Below are positions 15,359 to 24,149 of a stretch of DNA of 64,000 nucleotides, piece by piece. Origin of the DNA: Hydrogenophaga sp. SL48 (lineage in GTDB: Bacteria; Pseudomonadota; Gammaproteobacteria; Burkholderiales; Burkholderiaceae_C); contig NZ_CP063400.1 of assembly GCF_021729865.1 (NCBI RefSeq), positions 4,216,001 to 4,280,000 on the forward strand, given 5' to 3'. The position numbers were made by a program, and so were the translations under genes. A model generated the notes under the pieces. It searched no databases and was not told the origin of the DNA. It saw only the letters and a program-made list of their open reading frames with translations. The stretch's first letter is position 1. Each line of letters begins with the position of its first letter.

Positions 15359-15619
15359 GGCAAAGGCGGCGACGCAGCGGTCGGGGTCTGGGCAAAACGA
15401 TGGTCACGGCGAACGTGGCGCGGCCGTGACCATCGGGAGGGGTTTGTCGCTATTTTCGCTACTTTTCGCGGATCGCGTGGATGGCCACGTCCATTAATAT
15501 TGCCTAATCAAGGGCTTGGGCGCAAAATCAAATGCGAATTGTCAAGACTTGAAGCGCCGTTTGTCCGGGTGACCGGGCACGGTTTTCGGCCAGATTGCGC
15601 CAGCCCCAGGGGCCCACAC

Positions 15620-16966
15620 ATGCCATTGAACACCCGCTCGTCCGCCCTCCCGTCCGCCTTCAGCCTGTCGCGACCCGTGGCTGGCGCCTGCGCGTTGTTG
15701 ATCGCGATGGCCACCGGCACCGCCTGGGCGCAGAGCCAGACCGTCACGTCCGGACAGCGCGCCACCGCCAACCAGGTGGCCCAGACCGGGGTGCCGCTGT
15801 CCGAACTGGCGCCCAACGCGCCCGACAGCCACACGGTCGTTCGCGGCGACACGCTGTGGCGCATCTCCGGGTTGTTCCTGAAGAGCCCATGGCGCTGGCC
15901 TGAGCTCTGGGGCATGAACCTGGAGGAGATCAAGAACCCGCACCGCATCTACCCGGGTCAGGTGCTGTACCTCGACAAATCCGGTGGCCGCGCCCGCCTG
16001 AGCACCCGCCGTCCGGGCGAGGGTGACACGCCGACGGTGCGTGTGTCGCCACGCACCCGCGTCGAGAGCCTGTCCGATTCGGCGATTCCGCCGGTCAACA
16101 TGCAGGCCATCGAATCCTTCCTGGCCGAACCCCTGGTGGTGGACGAAGCCACTTTCGCGCGCGCTCCCCGCATCGTCGCCACACCGGAAAACCGGGTGCT
16201 GCTCAGCCTGGGTGACCGCGCCTATGCCCGCGGTCAGTACGGCGACGGCGCCATCGCCCAGGAAGCACTGACGATGGAAGCGGGCAAGCCCCGCAATTTC
16301 CGCGTGTTCCGGAACGCGGTGGCGCTGAAAGACCCGGCCACGGGCGAAATCCTCGCCTACGAGGCCCAGTACATCGGCAAGGCGTTGCTGGTGCGCCCCG
16401 AAAGCCGTCGAGACATCGAGGCCCCGGCTTCGGCCCAGAAGCCCGCTGGCAAGGACGTCTACAAACCCACGTACGACAACACCGCGCACAACCTCGAGCG
16501 CGTGCCAGTGGCCGAGAAAGAGCCCGTCAAGCCGGCGGCGACCGGTGAGCTGGTGCCCGCCACCATCGACATCGTGAGCGCCAAGGAAGAAATGCGCGTC
16601 GGTGACCGCATGCTGCCCGAACCTCCGCGCGTGATCCCCAACTACGTGCCCCGCGCCCCGGGTCAGGCCCAGAATGGCCTGATCGTCTCGGTCTACGGCA
16701 ATGCCGTCCGGTATGCCGCCCAGAACCAGGTGGTCGCCATCAACCGAGGCAAGGCACACGGCTTGGAAGACGGACATGTGCTGGCCTTGGTTCGAGATGC
16801 CAACACCCTGACCGACAAAACCGACGACAGCCGCCCTCAGTTGCGCCTCCCCGGCGAGAGCAATGGCCTGATGATGGTCTTCCGCACCTTCGACAAGGTG
16901 TCTTACGCCGTGGTGCTGAACATCCAGGACGGCGTCAAGATCGGCGACCGCTTCACCAACCCCTGA
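15620..16966 (+). CDS. Exported LysM-domain protein
   Basis: 448 residues from the ATG at 15620. Signal peptide of about 40 residues ending near ATGTAWA, then one LysM domain (HTVVRGDTLWRISGLFL to the IYPGQVLYL block) that binds peptidoglycan, then about 300 residues of periplasmic sequence without a catalytic motif I recognise. It lies divergent from def and 10 bp upstream of dprA, an arrangement common in beta-proteobacteria. Likely a cell-wall-associated protein of unknown role. The frame is open far upstream, but the signal peptide fixes the start. Confidence 0.88.
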   Translation: MPLNTRSSALPSAFSLSRPVAGACALLIAMATGTAWAQSQTVTSGQRATANQVAQTGVPLSELAPNAPDSHTVVRGDTLWRISGLFLKSPWRWPELWGMNLEEIKNPHRIYPGQVLYLDKSGGRARLSTRRPGEGDTPTVRVSPRTRVESLSDSAIPPVNMQAIESFLAEPLVVDEATFARAPRIVATPENRVLLSLGDRAYARGQYGDGAIAQEALTMEAGKPRNFRVFRNAVALKDPATGEILAYEAQYIGKALLVRPESRRDIEAPASAQKPAGKDVYKPTYDNTAHNLERVPVAEKEPVKPAATGELVPATIDIVSAKEEMRVGDRMLPEPPRVIPNYVPRAPGQAQNGLIVSVYGNAVRYAAQNQVVAINRGKAHGLEDGHVLALVRDANTLTDKTDDSRPQLRLPGESNGLMMVFRTFDKVSYAVVLNIQDGVKIGDRFTNP

Positions 16967-16976
16967 AGCGCGGCCG

Positions 16977-18074
16977 ATGGACAGGGAGGCCCTGGCCGGT
17001 TGGCTCAGGCTGCTGCTCACTCCCGGCGTGGGCAATGACACGGCCCGAAGGCTGCTCACCGCGTTTGGCCTGCCTTCAGGCGTCTGGGCCCAGAGCCCCA
17101 GCGCCTGGCAAACCGTCACCAATGCTCGCACGGCGCGTGCAATGCAGAGCATCCCCGAGACGCTGGAACCCGCCGTCGATCGCCTGATGGCCTGGCTGGA
17201 CGAAAGCCCAGACCACAGGGTGGTCACGCTGGCCGATGCCCACTACCCGGGCGCGCTGCTGAACACCGCCGATCCACCGCTGATGCTGTACCTGCACGGA
17301 CAGCCCGAGGTGCTCGACCATCCGCGCAAGCTTGCCATCGTGGGCAGCCGCAACCCCACCCCGCAGGGGGAGACCAACGCCCGCCAGTTCGCGCGGAGTC
17401 TCGGCGAGGCGGGTGTCTGTGTGGTGTCGGGATTGGCTCTCGGCGTGGATGGCGCGGCGCACGCAGGTGCCCTGGAAGGTGGTGGCACCACCATCGCCGT
17501 GGTGGGCACAGGGCTCGACACCGTGTACCCCAGACGGCACGATGCACTGGCCAACCGCATCGCGGAACGAGGGTTGCTGATCAGCGAGTACCCCCTCGGA
17601 ACGCCGCCTCTGGCGGCCAACTTCCCGCAACGCAACCGAATCATCGCTGGCCTGTCGCAGGGCACGCTCGTGGTCGAGGCCGCCGTTCGATCGGGCTCCC
17701 TGATCACCGCGCGTTTCGCGGCGGAGCAAGGGCGTGAGGTGTTTGCCATCCCGGGCTCCATCCACGCGCCGCAGTCGCGCGGTTGCCATGCGCTGATCCG
17801 GCAGGGCGCAAAACTCGTGGAATCGGCACAAGACATCCTGGAAGATCTGCGAATCGCCGACCCCTCCGGACATCGCACAGAACCAGACCAGGCTGCCGAG
17901 CCGGTGAATGATTTGCTCCGTGCCGTGGGACACGACCCTGTGAGTTTTGACGCACTGCAAGCACGCACCGGCCTGGACACCGCCACATTGCAAGCCCGTC
18001 TACTGGAACTGGAGCTGGAAGGCGAAGTGGGGCGGATGCCAGGCGGGCTGCTGCAACGGATCACCCAAGGCTGA
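16977..18074 (+). CDS. dprA: DNA-processing protein DprA
   Basis: 365 residues. An N-terminal helical domain, then a Rossmann-like ssDNA-binding domain with VGSRNPTPQG, SGLALGVDGAAH, GTGLDTVYP, FPQRNRIIAGLS and GSLITA, and a C-terminal winged-helix segment (ending GRMPGGLLQRI). It loads RecA on incoming single-stranded DNA during natural transformation. It follows the LysM gene by 10 bp. Confidence 0.96.
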   Translation: MDREALAGWLRLLLTPGVGNDTARRLLTAFGLPSGVWAQSPSAWQTVTNARTARAMQSIPETLEPAVDRLMAWLDESPDHRVVTLADAHYPGALLNTADPPLMLYLHGQPEVLDHPRKLAIVGSRNPTPQGETNARQFARSLGEAGVCVVSGLALGVDGAAHAGALEGGGTTIAVVGTGLDTVYPRRHDALANRIAERGLLISEYPLGTPPLAANFPQRNRIIAGLSQGTLVVEAAVRSGSLITARFAAEQGREVFAIPGSIHAPQSRGCHALIRQGAKLVESAQDILEDLRIADPSGHRTEPDQAAEPVNDLLRAVGHDPVSFDALQARTGLDTATLQARLLELELEGEVGRMPGGLLQRITQG

Positions 18075-18127
18075 AACAGCCTGCCTCACTCGAAGCATCC
18101 AGCGCGAAATGCTCTCAGCCGAGGAGT

Positions 18128-18203
18128 CGGTGGAACCGGCTTCGCCGGGCCACTCGCATCGCCCCCTTGAGGGGGTGACGCGCCGAAGGCGCGGCGCGGG
18201 GGT
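18128..18203 (+). repeat. Dispersed GC-rich repeat, copy B
   Basis: CGGTGGAACCGGCTTCGCCG, then the CCCCCTTGAGGGGG hairpin and GCGCCGAAGGCGC hairpin, ending GCGCGGGGG. It lies between the convergent dprA and DUF1631 genes and ends 7 bp from the stop of the minus-strand gene. Same order of three hairpins as copy A. Confidence 0.8.
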
Positions 18204-18209
18204 GGGACA

Positions 18210-20633
18210 TCACCCCAACAGCCTTTCGGGATTGGCGTCCAGCTTGGTCAGCGCATCGCGCGTGGCCCGCACGGTCAACGCCTCTTCCTCACTCGGCACC
18301 AGCAATCCGGCCTGCAGGTAAGCCGCCACCCGGTTGGCCTGGATCAGGAAGCAGCGTCCGACGTTGGTGACGAAGAGGAACAGCTGACCACGGTCGCTGC
18401 GCCAGGCAAACTGCACACTGTTGAGCTTGCCGTTGTGATCCAGACCGAACCACGAACCGATCTGCAGCTCCACCGCCCAAGCGCGCATCGCTTCGCTGGG
18501 CTGACTGCCCCCCTGCTTGATCACCTCGATGTTGCTGGCGTCCACGCCTGTGATCATCTCGATGCTCTCGTTGTCCAGGTCCAGGTCCCCCAGTCCGCTG
18601 TCGGGCATGTAGTCCTCCAGATGGGTCAGACGCTGCGACAACTTGTCCAGTGTTTCCTGCGAGATGGCCTCGGTGCGCGACATGAAGGCATCGGCCAGCG
18701 TATCGCTCACCGCCTTGATGTGCTGGTCTTGAACGCCCGGCGAGTAGCCGAGCAGGCTCATGCCCTGGCGCAAGCGCTGCAGCAAGCCGGGCAGTTGCTG
18801 GATCACACGCGCGCGGTCATTGCGGTTGGGTTTGGCGCTGGCCGCCCACAACAGGTCCGAAGCCACCTTCTTGAGCGAAGCGGTTTCCTCGTGCTTCAGT
18901 CCGTATTTGACACTGGCCACGGCCAGCACCTCGACCCAGACCTTGAACAGAAACTCGCGCACCTCTTCGCGCACCGCAATGTCATCGAGCAGCTTGCGCA
19001 GCTCGATGGTGTACTGCACCGACAGGGTTTCCTTTTGTTCCACCTGCTGCGCGACGCTCACAAAGCGACTGGTGCTGCCCTGCTCGCTCAGGTAAGTGGA
19101 CAAGAACTTCTGGAACTCGTCCAGCACCAGCTGGAAGACCCGCCGCCCAGTCTCCGGGTATTGCTCGATCACCTGCACCACGCGCTTGATCTCGGCCTCG
19201 AGCGCCACCGAGCTGACATTGGACTCGAAACCCATCACGCAAGACCCCATGCGGTCGATGAGGCGCCGTGCCGGGTGTTGCAGGGCGCTGAAAAACTCAG
19301 GTTCGGCCAGCGCCACGCGCAGGACCGGGATCTGCAGGCGGGCAAACCAGACCCGCACACTGGGGGGAATGCGCTCTTCGGCCAGAATGCTCTGAAACAT
19401 CAGTGCCACCACCTCGATGGTGGCCTTCTCGGTCGGTGTGCTGGCGGCCTGCTTGAGTTCGGTCGTGCGCTGCCGCAGGACCGTCGCGGCCCTTTCCACA
19501 TGGGAATTGTCCATGTAGATCATGCCCGGACGGGATGATCCCATCCCCACGGACACCGGGCTGCCGGAGATAGGTTCGGGCGCCACCCGCTGCATGACCT
19601 GCTGAAGCATCGGCGACGGCGGCAGCACCTGGGTGGCCTCAAAGTCGCCCCCCACCTTGTCCATCAACAACCTGCGCAGGCGACCCACGACACCCTGAGC
19701 CCGCATCCGGGCCCGCGCCAGCGGCGACGAGTGGGTCATCATGCGGGTTTCGTCGTGAACACCCATGCCGGAAGAGTGCGGGCTGGGGCGACTCGAACCG
19801 AAACCTGCGCCCGATTCGCTGCCCACGCCACTGCCACTGTGGGGAGCTCCCGCACCGGTTGCACTGGCTGCAGCTCCGGCTCTCGAAGCACCCGTTCCGC
19901 TGAGTCCCCCACCATCGGACGGCACGTGATGGCTGGCGGTCTCCGGAACACTCGGCGCAGGACCCGCCGAACGGCTGCCCGGTGTGCGTTTCACCAGCGC
20001 CTGCAGATCGATCTCTTTCATCACCCCGCTGGAGACGAGAAACTCGTTCGCTGCCTTATAGGATGCCAGCATGCTCTTGGCCAGGGCGGACGCGAGAGCC
20101 TCCTGCACCAGCAGCCAGCCCTCGCGGGTCATCTGCACGTCCAGCCACTGATCCACCAGAAGGCGTGCGACCACATCGGGCAGCAGCACATCGCCCCGCG
20201 GCAACTCCTGGCGTTTCTCCAAGTGCTGAACGCGCAACCTCAGCTCATTGAGCTCAGTAGACACCACATCCAGTACCCGCATCGCCAAGCGCGAGGCGAT
20301 GATCTGGTCATCAATGGCCCCTTCCGCGAGGAGTTCAAGGCGACCCGACGGAACGCCCGAGCCTTGGCTGGCAGGGGCACCATGGCGCGGCAGCAAGCTG
20401 CGCTGCAGGGCCTTGCGGCTCTGGCTCAGCCAGGTGGCCTGGCACTTCTGGAACGCCAGCCATGCGTCTCTACGCTCCTGCATTTCACGCGCTGGGCCTG
20501 CCTGATCGAGCACCGATGCCAGCCGTGTTTCACAGGCCTTGACCAACTCGGGCAGGGCGCGCCCCACGTGAACCACAAAGAGCTCGCGTGCCTGCTTGGC
20601 CAGAGAGGAAACGTGCTGATCAGAGGTTGCCAC
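18210..20633 (-). CDS. DUF1631 family protein
   Basis: 807 residues, soluble, largely helical, of the beta-proteobacterial DUF1631 family, whose function is not established. The first 200 residues are helical; a low-complexity Gly/Ser/Ala linker covers about residues 240-300; the long C-terminal half ends in a small beta-rich domain (LQIGSWFGL, FAWRSDRGQLFLFV, RCFLIQANRVA) that looks like a PilZ-like or DUF1631 C-terminal fold. A link to c-di-GMP is possible but I see no RxxxR...DxSxxG motif. It follows secF by 76 bp on the same strand and is followed by a dispersed repeat. Confidence 0.8.
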   Translation of the reverse strand: MATSDQHVSSLAKQARELFVVHVGRALPELVKACETRLASVLDQAGPAREMQERRDAWLAFQKCQATWLSQSRKALQRSLLPRHGAPASQGSGVPSGRLELLAEGAIDDQIIASRLAMRVLDVVSTELNELRLRVQHLEKRQELPRGDVLLPDVVARLLVDQWLDVQMTREGWLLVQEALASALAKSMLASYKAANEFLVSSGVMKEIDLQALVKRTPGSRSAGPAPSVPETASHHVPSDGGGLSGTGASRAGAAASATGAGAPHSGSGVGSESGAGFGSSRPSPHSSGMGVHDETRMMTHSSPLARARMRAQGVVGRLRRLLMDKVGGDFEATQVLPPSPMLQQVMQRVAPEPISGSPVSVGMGSSRPGMIYMDNSHVERAATVLRQRTTELKQAASTPTEKATIEVVALMFQSILAEERIPPSVRVWFARLQIPVLRVALAEPEFFSALQHPARRLIDRMGSCVMGFESNVSSVALEAEIKRVVQVIEQYPETGRRVFQLVLDEFQKFLSTYLSEQGSTSRFVSVAQQVEQKETLSVQYTIELRKLLDDIAVREEVREFLFKVWVEVLAVASVKYGLKHEETASLKKVASDLLWAASAKPNRNDRARVIQQLPGLLQRLRQGMSLLGYSPGVQDQHIKAVSDTLADAFMSRTEAISQETLDKLSQRLTHLEDYMPDSGLGDLDLDNESIEMITGVDASNIEVIKQGGSQPSEAMRAWAVELQIGSWFGLDHNGKLNSVQFAWRSDRGQLFLFVTNVGRCFLIQANRVAAYLQAGLLVPSEEEALTVRATRDALTKLDANPERLLG

Positions 20634-20709
20634 AATGGCTCAGTATGACACGAATGCAGACCGCCTTAGCCGACAGAAAGCCGGGTGAAACGGTCCGAAA
20701 CGGCGGTGC

Positions 20710-21666
20710 TCAGACCATCGCTCCGCTGTTCGGATCGTCCGGATCACCCGGATTGGACTTGCCCGTCGGTTTGATCAGGTCCTCGCGCTTGATGCCCAGC
20801 CACATGGCAATGGCGGCCGCCACGAAGACCGATGAATAAATGCCGAACAGGATGCCGATGGTCAGCGCCATGGCGAAGTAATGCAGCGTGGGACCACCGA
20901 AGAGCAGCATCGACAGCACCATGATCTGGGTCGAACCGTGGGTGATGATGGTGCGACTGATGGTGGAGGTGATGGCGTGGTCGATGATCTGGACCGTGGT
21001 CTTCTTGCGCTGGCGGCGGAACGTCTCGCGGATGCGGTCAAAAATCACCACGGATTCGTTGACCGAATAACCCAGCACGGCCAGCACAGCCGCCAGCACC
21101 GGCAGCGAGAACTCCCACTGGAAAAACGCAAAGAAGCCCAGGATGATGACCACATCGTGCAGGTTGGCGATGATGGCGGACACCGCGTACTTCCACTCGA
21201 ACCTGATCGCCAGGTAGATCATGATGCCCAGGATCACGAACCCGAGCGCCTTGAGCCCGTTCTCCACCAGCTCCTGCCCCACCTGAGGCCCGACGAACTC
21301 GGTGCGGCGCAGCTGCACCGCGGGGTTCTGGGCCTTGAGCGCGGTCAGCACCGCTTCACTCTGCTGACCCGAACTCTGGCCGGCCCTGGCGGGCAGGCGC
21401 AGCAGCACATCCTGCGAGGTGCCGAAGTTCTGCACCGGCACATCGACATAGCCCAGCCCCTCGATCACCTTGCGCACCGACTCCAGATCGGCCGGCTGTT
21501 CGTAGGCCACCTCCATCACGGTGCCGCCCGTGAACTCCACCGACAGGTGCAGGCCACGGGTGACCAGAAAGAACACCGCCAGGAAAAAAGTGATGGCCGA
21601 GATCGCGTTCAGCACGATGGCGTGCTTCATGAACGGGATGTCTTTGCGGATGCGGAAAAGTTCCAT
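20710..21666 (-). CDS. secF: Protein translocase subunit SecF
   Basis: 318 residues with six membrane helices. Family blocks: SVEFTGGT after the first helix, then the periplasmic domain, and ALGYSVNESVVIFDRIRE-type sequence (VLGYSVNESVV and FDRIRET) near the conserved D/R motifs. With SecD and YajC it uses the proton gradient to complete protein export through SecYEG. It starts 17 bp after secD. Confidence 0.97.
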   Translation of the reverse strand: MELFRIRKDIPFMKHAIVLNAISAITFFLAVFFLVTRGLHLSVEFTGGTVMEVAYEQPADLESVRKVIEGLGYVDVPVQNFGTSQDVLLRLPARAGQSSGQQSEAVLTALKAQNPAVQLRRTEFVGPQVGQELVENGLKALGFVILGIMIYLAIRFEWKYAVSAIIANLHDVVIILGFFAFFQWEFSLPVLAAVLAVLGYSVNESVVIFDRIRETFRRQRKKTTVQIIDHAITSTISRTIITHGSTQIMVLSMLLFGGPTLHYFAMALTIGILFGIYSSVFVAAAIAMWLGIKREDLIKPTGKSNPGDPDDPNSGAMV

Positions 21667-21683
21667 GCTTCAAGCTCCTGGGG

Positions 21684-23564
21684 TCAATCGGCCTTGGCCA
21701 CTGCGTTGTCGCCGTCGGGGCGCCACACCGTGCCGATGGACACGCTCTTGAGTTTCTTCTGGCGGCCGTACCAGAGATTGACCAGGCCGCGCGAGAACAC
21801 CACGGCCGAAAACATGCTGGTCAGGATGCCGATGCAGTGCACCACCGCAAAGCCGCGCACCGGGCCGGAGCCGAACGCCAGCAGCGCCACGCCCGCGATC
21901 AGCGAGGTGATGTTGGAGTCCAGGATGGTGCCCCATGCGTGGTCGTAACCCACGTTGATCGCGGTCTGTGGCGAGGAACCGTTGCGCAGTTCTTCGCGCA
22001 CGCGCTCGTTGATCAGCACGTTGGCGTCGATGGCCATGCCCAGCGCCAACGCCATGGCCGCCATGCCGGGCAAGGTCAGCGTGGCCTGCAGCATGGACAG
22101 GATCGCCACCAGCAGCACGAGGTTGAAGCCCAGTGCGAGGCTGGAGAACACGCCAAACAGCATGTAGTAGGCGCACATGAAGGTGGCGACCGCCAGGAAA
22201 CCCCAGATCACGCTGTTGAAGCCGCGCTCGATGTTTTCCTTGCCCAGGCTGGGACCGATGGTGCGTTCTTCAATGATCTCCATCGGGGCGGCCAGCGAAC
22301 CAGCGCGCAACAGCAGGGCCGTATCGCTGGCTTCCACCGTGTTCATGCTGCCCGAAATCTGCACCCGGCCGCCCCCGATTTCGCCGCGAATCACCGGTGC
22401 CGTCACAACCTCGCCCTTGCCCTTTTCGAACAGGATGATGGCCATGCGCTTGCCGACGTTCTCGCGGGTCACGTCGCGGAACACGCGGGCGCCCTTGCTG
22501 TCCAGCGTCAGGTGCACGGCGGGTTGTTGCTGGTCGTCGAAGCCCGCCTGGGCGTCGGTCAGGTTCTCGCCCGTGAGCAGCACTTCGCGCTTGACGATGA
22601 CGGCGCGGCCGTCGCGCTCCAGGTATTTTTCGGAACCGAAGGGCACCGCGCCCGCGCCACCCTCGGCGGCCTGGCCCTCGGAGCTCTCGTCCACCAGCCG
22701 CACTTCCAGCGTGGCGGTGCGGCCCAGGATGTCCTTGGCCTTGGCCGTGTCCTGCACGCCGGGGAGCTGCACCACGATGCGGTCGGTGCCCTGCTGCTGG
22801 ATCACGGGCTCGGACACCGCCAGTTCGTTGATGCGGTTGTGCAGCGTGGTGATGTTCTGCTTGAGCGCCTGGTCCTGCACCGTGATCGCGGCGGCCGGCT
22901 TGATCGTGGCCGACAGGCGGAACTCGGCGCCATCGGCCGCCTGCACCACCTGCAGGTCGGGGAACTGGTCCTGGATCACGGCCTGCACCGCCTGCGCCGT
23001 CGCGGCATCGCGTGCGCGCAGCTCGATGGTCTGGCCGTTGCGCTGGATACCGCCGTGGCGCACATTTTTCTCACGCAGGGCCGCGCGCAGATCGCCGGCC
23101 AGCACGTCGGCCTTGCGCTGCAGCGCAGCGGGCATGTCCACCTGGAGCATGAAGTGCACACCTCCGCGCAGGTCCAGACCGAGGTACATGGGCGAAGCGC
23201 CCAGGCTGGCCATCCAGGCAGGCGTGCGCGGCACGAGGTTCAGCGCCACCACGAAGCCAGGATTGGCAGGATCGGCGTTGAGCGTGCGCTCGATCGTGTC
23301 GCGCGCCTTGATCTGCACGTCGGTGTTCTCAAAACGGGCGCGCACCGAATTGCCTTCGAGCTGGATCAACGACGGCTGGATGCTCTGCGCCGCCAGCGCC
23401 TGCTCCACCCGTGTGACCGTGGTCAGGTCGACCTTCACCGACGAACGGGCCGCCGACACCTGCACCGCTGGCGACTCGCCAAACAGGTTGGGCAGGGCGT
23501 ACAGCACCCCGATCACCAGCGCAAAAGCGATGACCAGGTACTTCCAGAGCGGATAACGGTTCAT
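21684..23564 (-). CDS. secD: Protein translocase subunit SecD
   Basis: 626 residues, full length. N-terminal helix (LWKYLVIAFALVIGVLYALP), large periplasmic P1 domain with the GLDLRGGVHF signature, then six helices with GMAIDANVLINERVREE containing the conserved Asp and Arg for proton movement. Order yajC-secD-secF as usual, though tgt and queA, which often precede yajC, are not adjacent here. Confidence 0.97.
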   Translation of the reverse strand: MNRYPLWKYLVIAFALVIGVLYALPNLFGESPAVQVSAARSSVKVDLTTVTRVEQALAAQSIQPSLIQLEGNSVRARFENTDVQIKARDTIERTLNADPANPGFVVALNLVPRTPAWMASLGASPMYLGLDLRGGVHFMLQVDMPAALQRKADVLAGDLRAALREKNVRHGGIQRNGQTIELRARDAATAQAVQAVIQDQFPDLQVVQAADGAEFRLSATIKPAAAITVQDQALKQNITTLHNRINELAVSEPVIQQQGTDRIVVQLPGVQDTAKAKDILGRTATLEVRLVDESSEGQAAEGGAGAVPFGSEKYLERDGRAVIVKREVLLTGENLTDAQAGFDDQQQPAVHLTLDSKGARVFRDVTRENVGKRMAIILFEKGKGEVVTAPVIRGEIGGGRVQISGSMNTVEASDTALLLRAGSLAAPMEIIEERTIGPSLGKENIERGFNSVIWGFLAVATFMCAYYMLFGVFSSLALGFNLVLLVAILSMLQATLTLPGMAAMALALGMAIDANVLINERVREELRNGSSPQTAINVGYDHAWGTILDSNITSLIAGVALLAFGSGPVRGFAVVHCIGILTSMFSAVVFSRGLVNLWYGRQKKLKSVSIGTVWRPDGDNAVAKAD

Positions 23565-23607
23565 GGGAGGGCAACCAAAATGGCGTGAGGTGGAGCTGTC
23601 CGGAAAT

Positions 23608-23687
23608 GCGGCGGAACCGGCTCCGCCGGGCCGCTCGCATTGCCCCCTTGAGGGGGGAACGGGCCCACTCGGGCCCGTGCGGGGGTG
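23608..23687 (+). repeat. Dispersed GC-rich repeat, copy C
   Basis: GCGGCGGAACCGGCTCCGCC and the CCCCCTTGAGGGGGG hairpin are as in copy A; the third hairpin is replaced by a different one (CGGGCCCACTCGGGCCCG). It ends just before the yajC stop codon on the minus strand, in the yajC-secD gap. Confidence 0.8.
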
Positions 23688-24008
23688 TTACTTGATGGTT
23701 CCCTTGGGCAGCACCTGAACCACGGCCGTGCGCTGCATCTGGACTTCCATGCCGTCGGCCAGTTCCACACCGACATAGGTCTCACCCACCTTGGACACCT
23801 TGGCCAGGAAGCCGCCGGCGGTCACGACCTCGTCGCCCTTGGCCAGGGCCTCGATCATGGCCTTGTGCTCCTTCTGGCGCTTCATCTGGGGGCGGATCAT
23901 CACGAAATAGAGCACCACGAACATGAGCACCAGCGGCAGCATGCTCATCAGGGTGTCCTGGGTGCTGCCACCGGTGGCGGCTTGGGCGTAGGCGGAAGAA
24001 ATGAACAC
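23688..24008 (-). CDS. yajC: Preprotein translocase accessory subunit YajC
   Basis: 106 residues: a single N-terminal membrane helix (MSMLPLVLMFVVLYFVMI) followed by a small cytoplasmic domain with RPQMKRQKEHK and GDEVVTAGG. Binds SecDF. First gene of yajC-secD-secF; the yajC-secD gap of 123 bp is wide and filled by repeat copy C, whose hairpins could lower read-through into secD. Confidence 0.95.
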   Translation of the reverse strand: MFISSAYAQAATGGSTQDTLMSMLPLVLMFVVLYFVMIRPQMKRQKEHKAMIEALAKGDEVVTAGGFLAKVSKVGETYVGVELADGMEVQMQRTAVVQVLPKGTIK

Positions 24009-24149
24009 AGGGCGTCTCCAACAGGGTCAAAAAGGGTCAAGGCAGGGCCCGGCGGGCGAACCCGGCCGGGCCTTGCGGCGCAACCGCCCATTGTATGACG
24101 CCCCCTCTCCCCCATGGCGGGCGGGGCCAAGGCCTCTGCTGGCTCCGGA

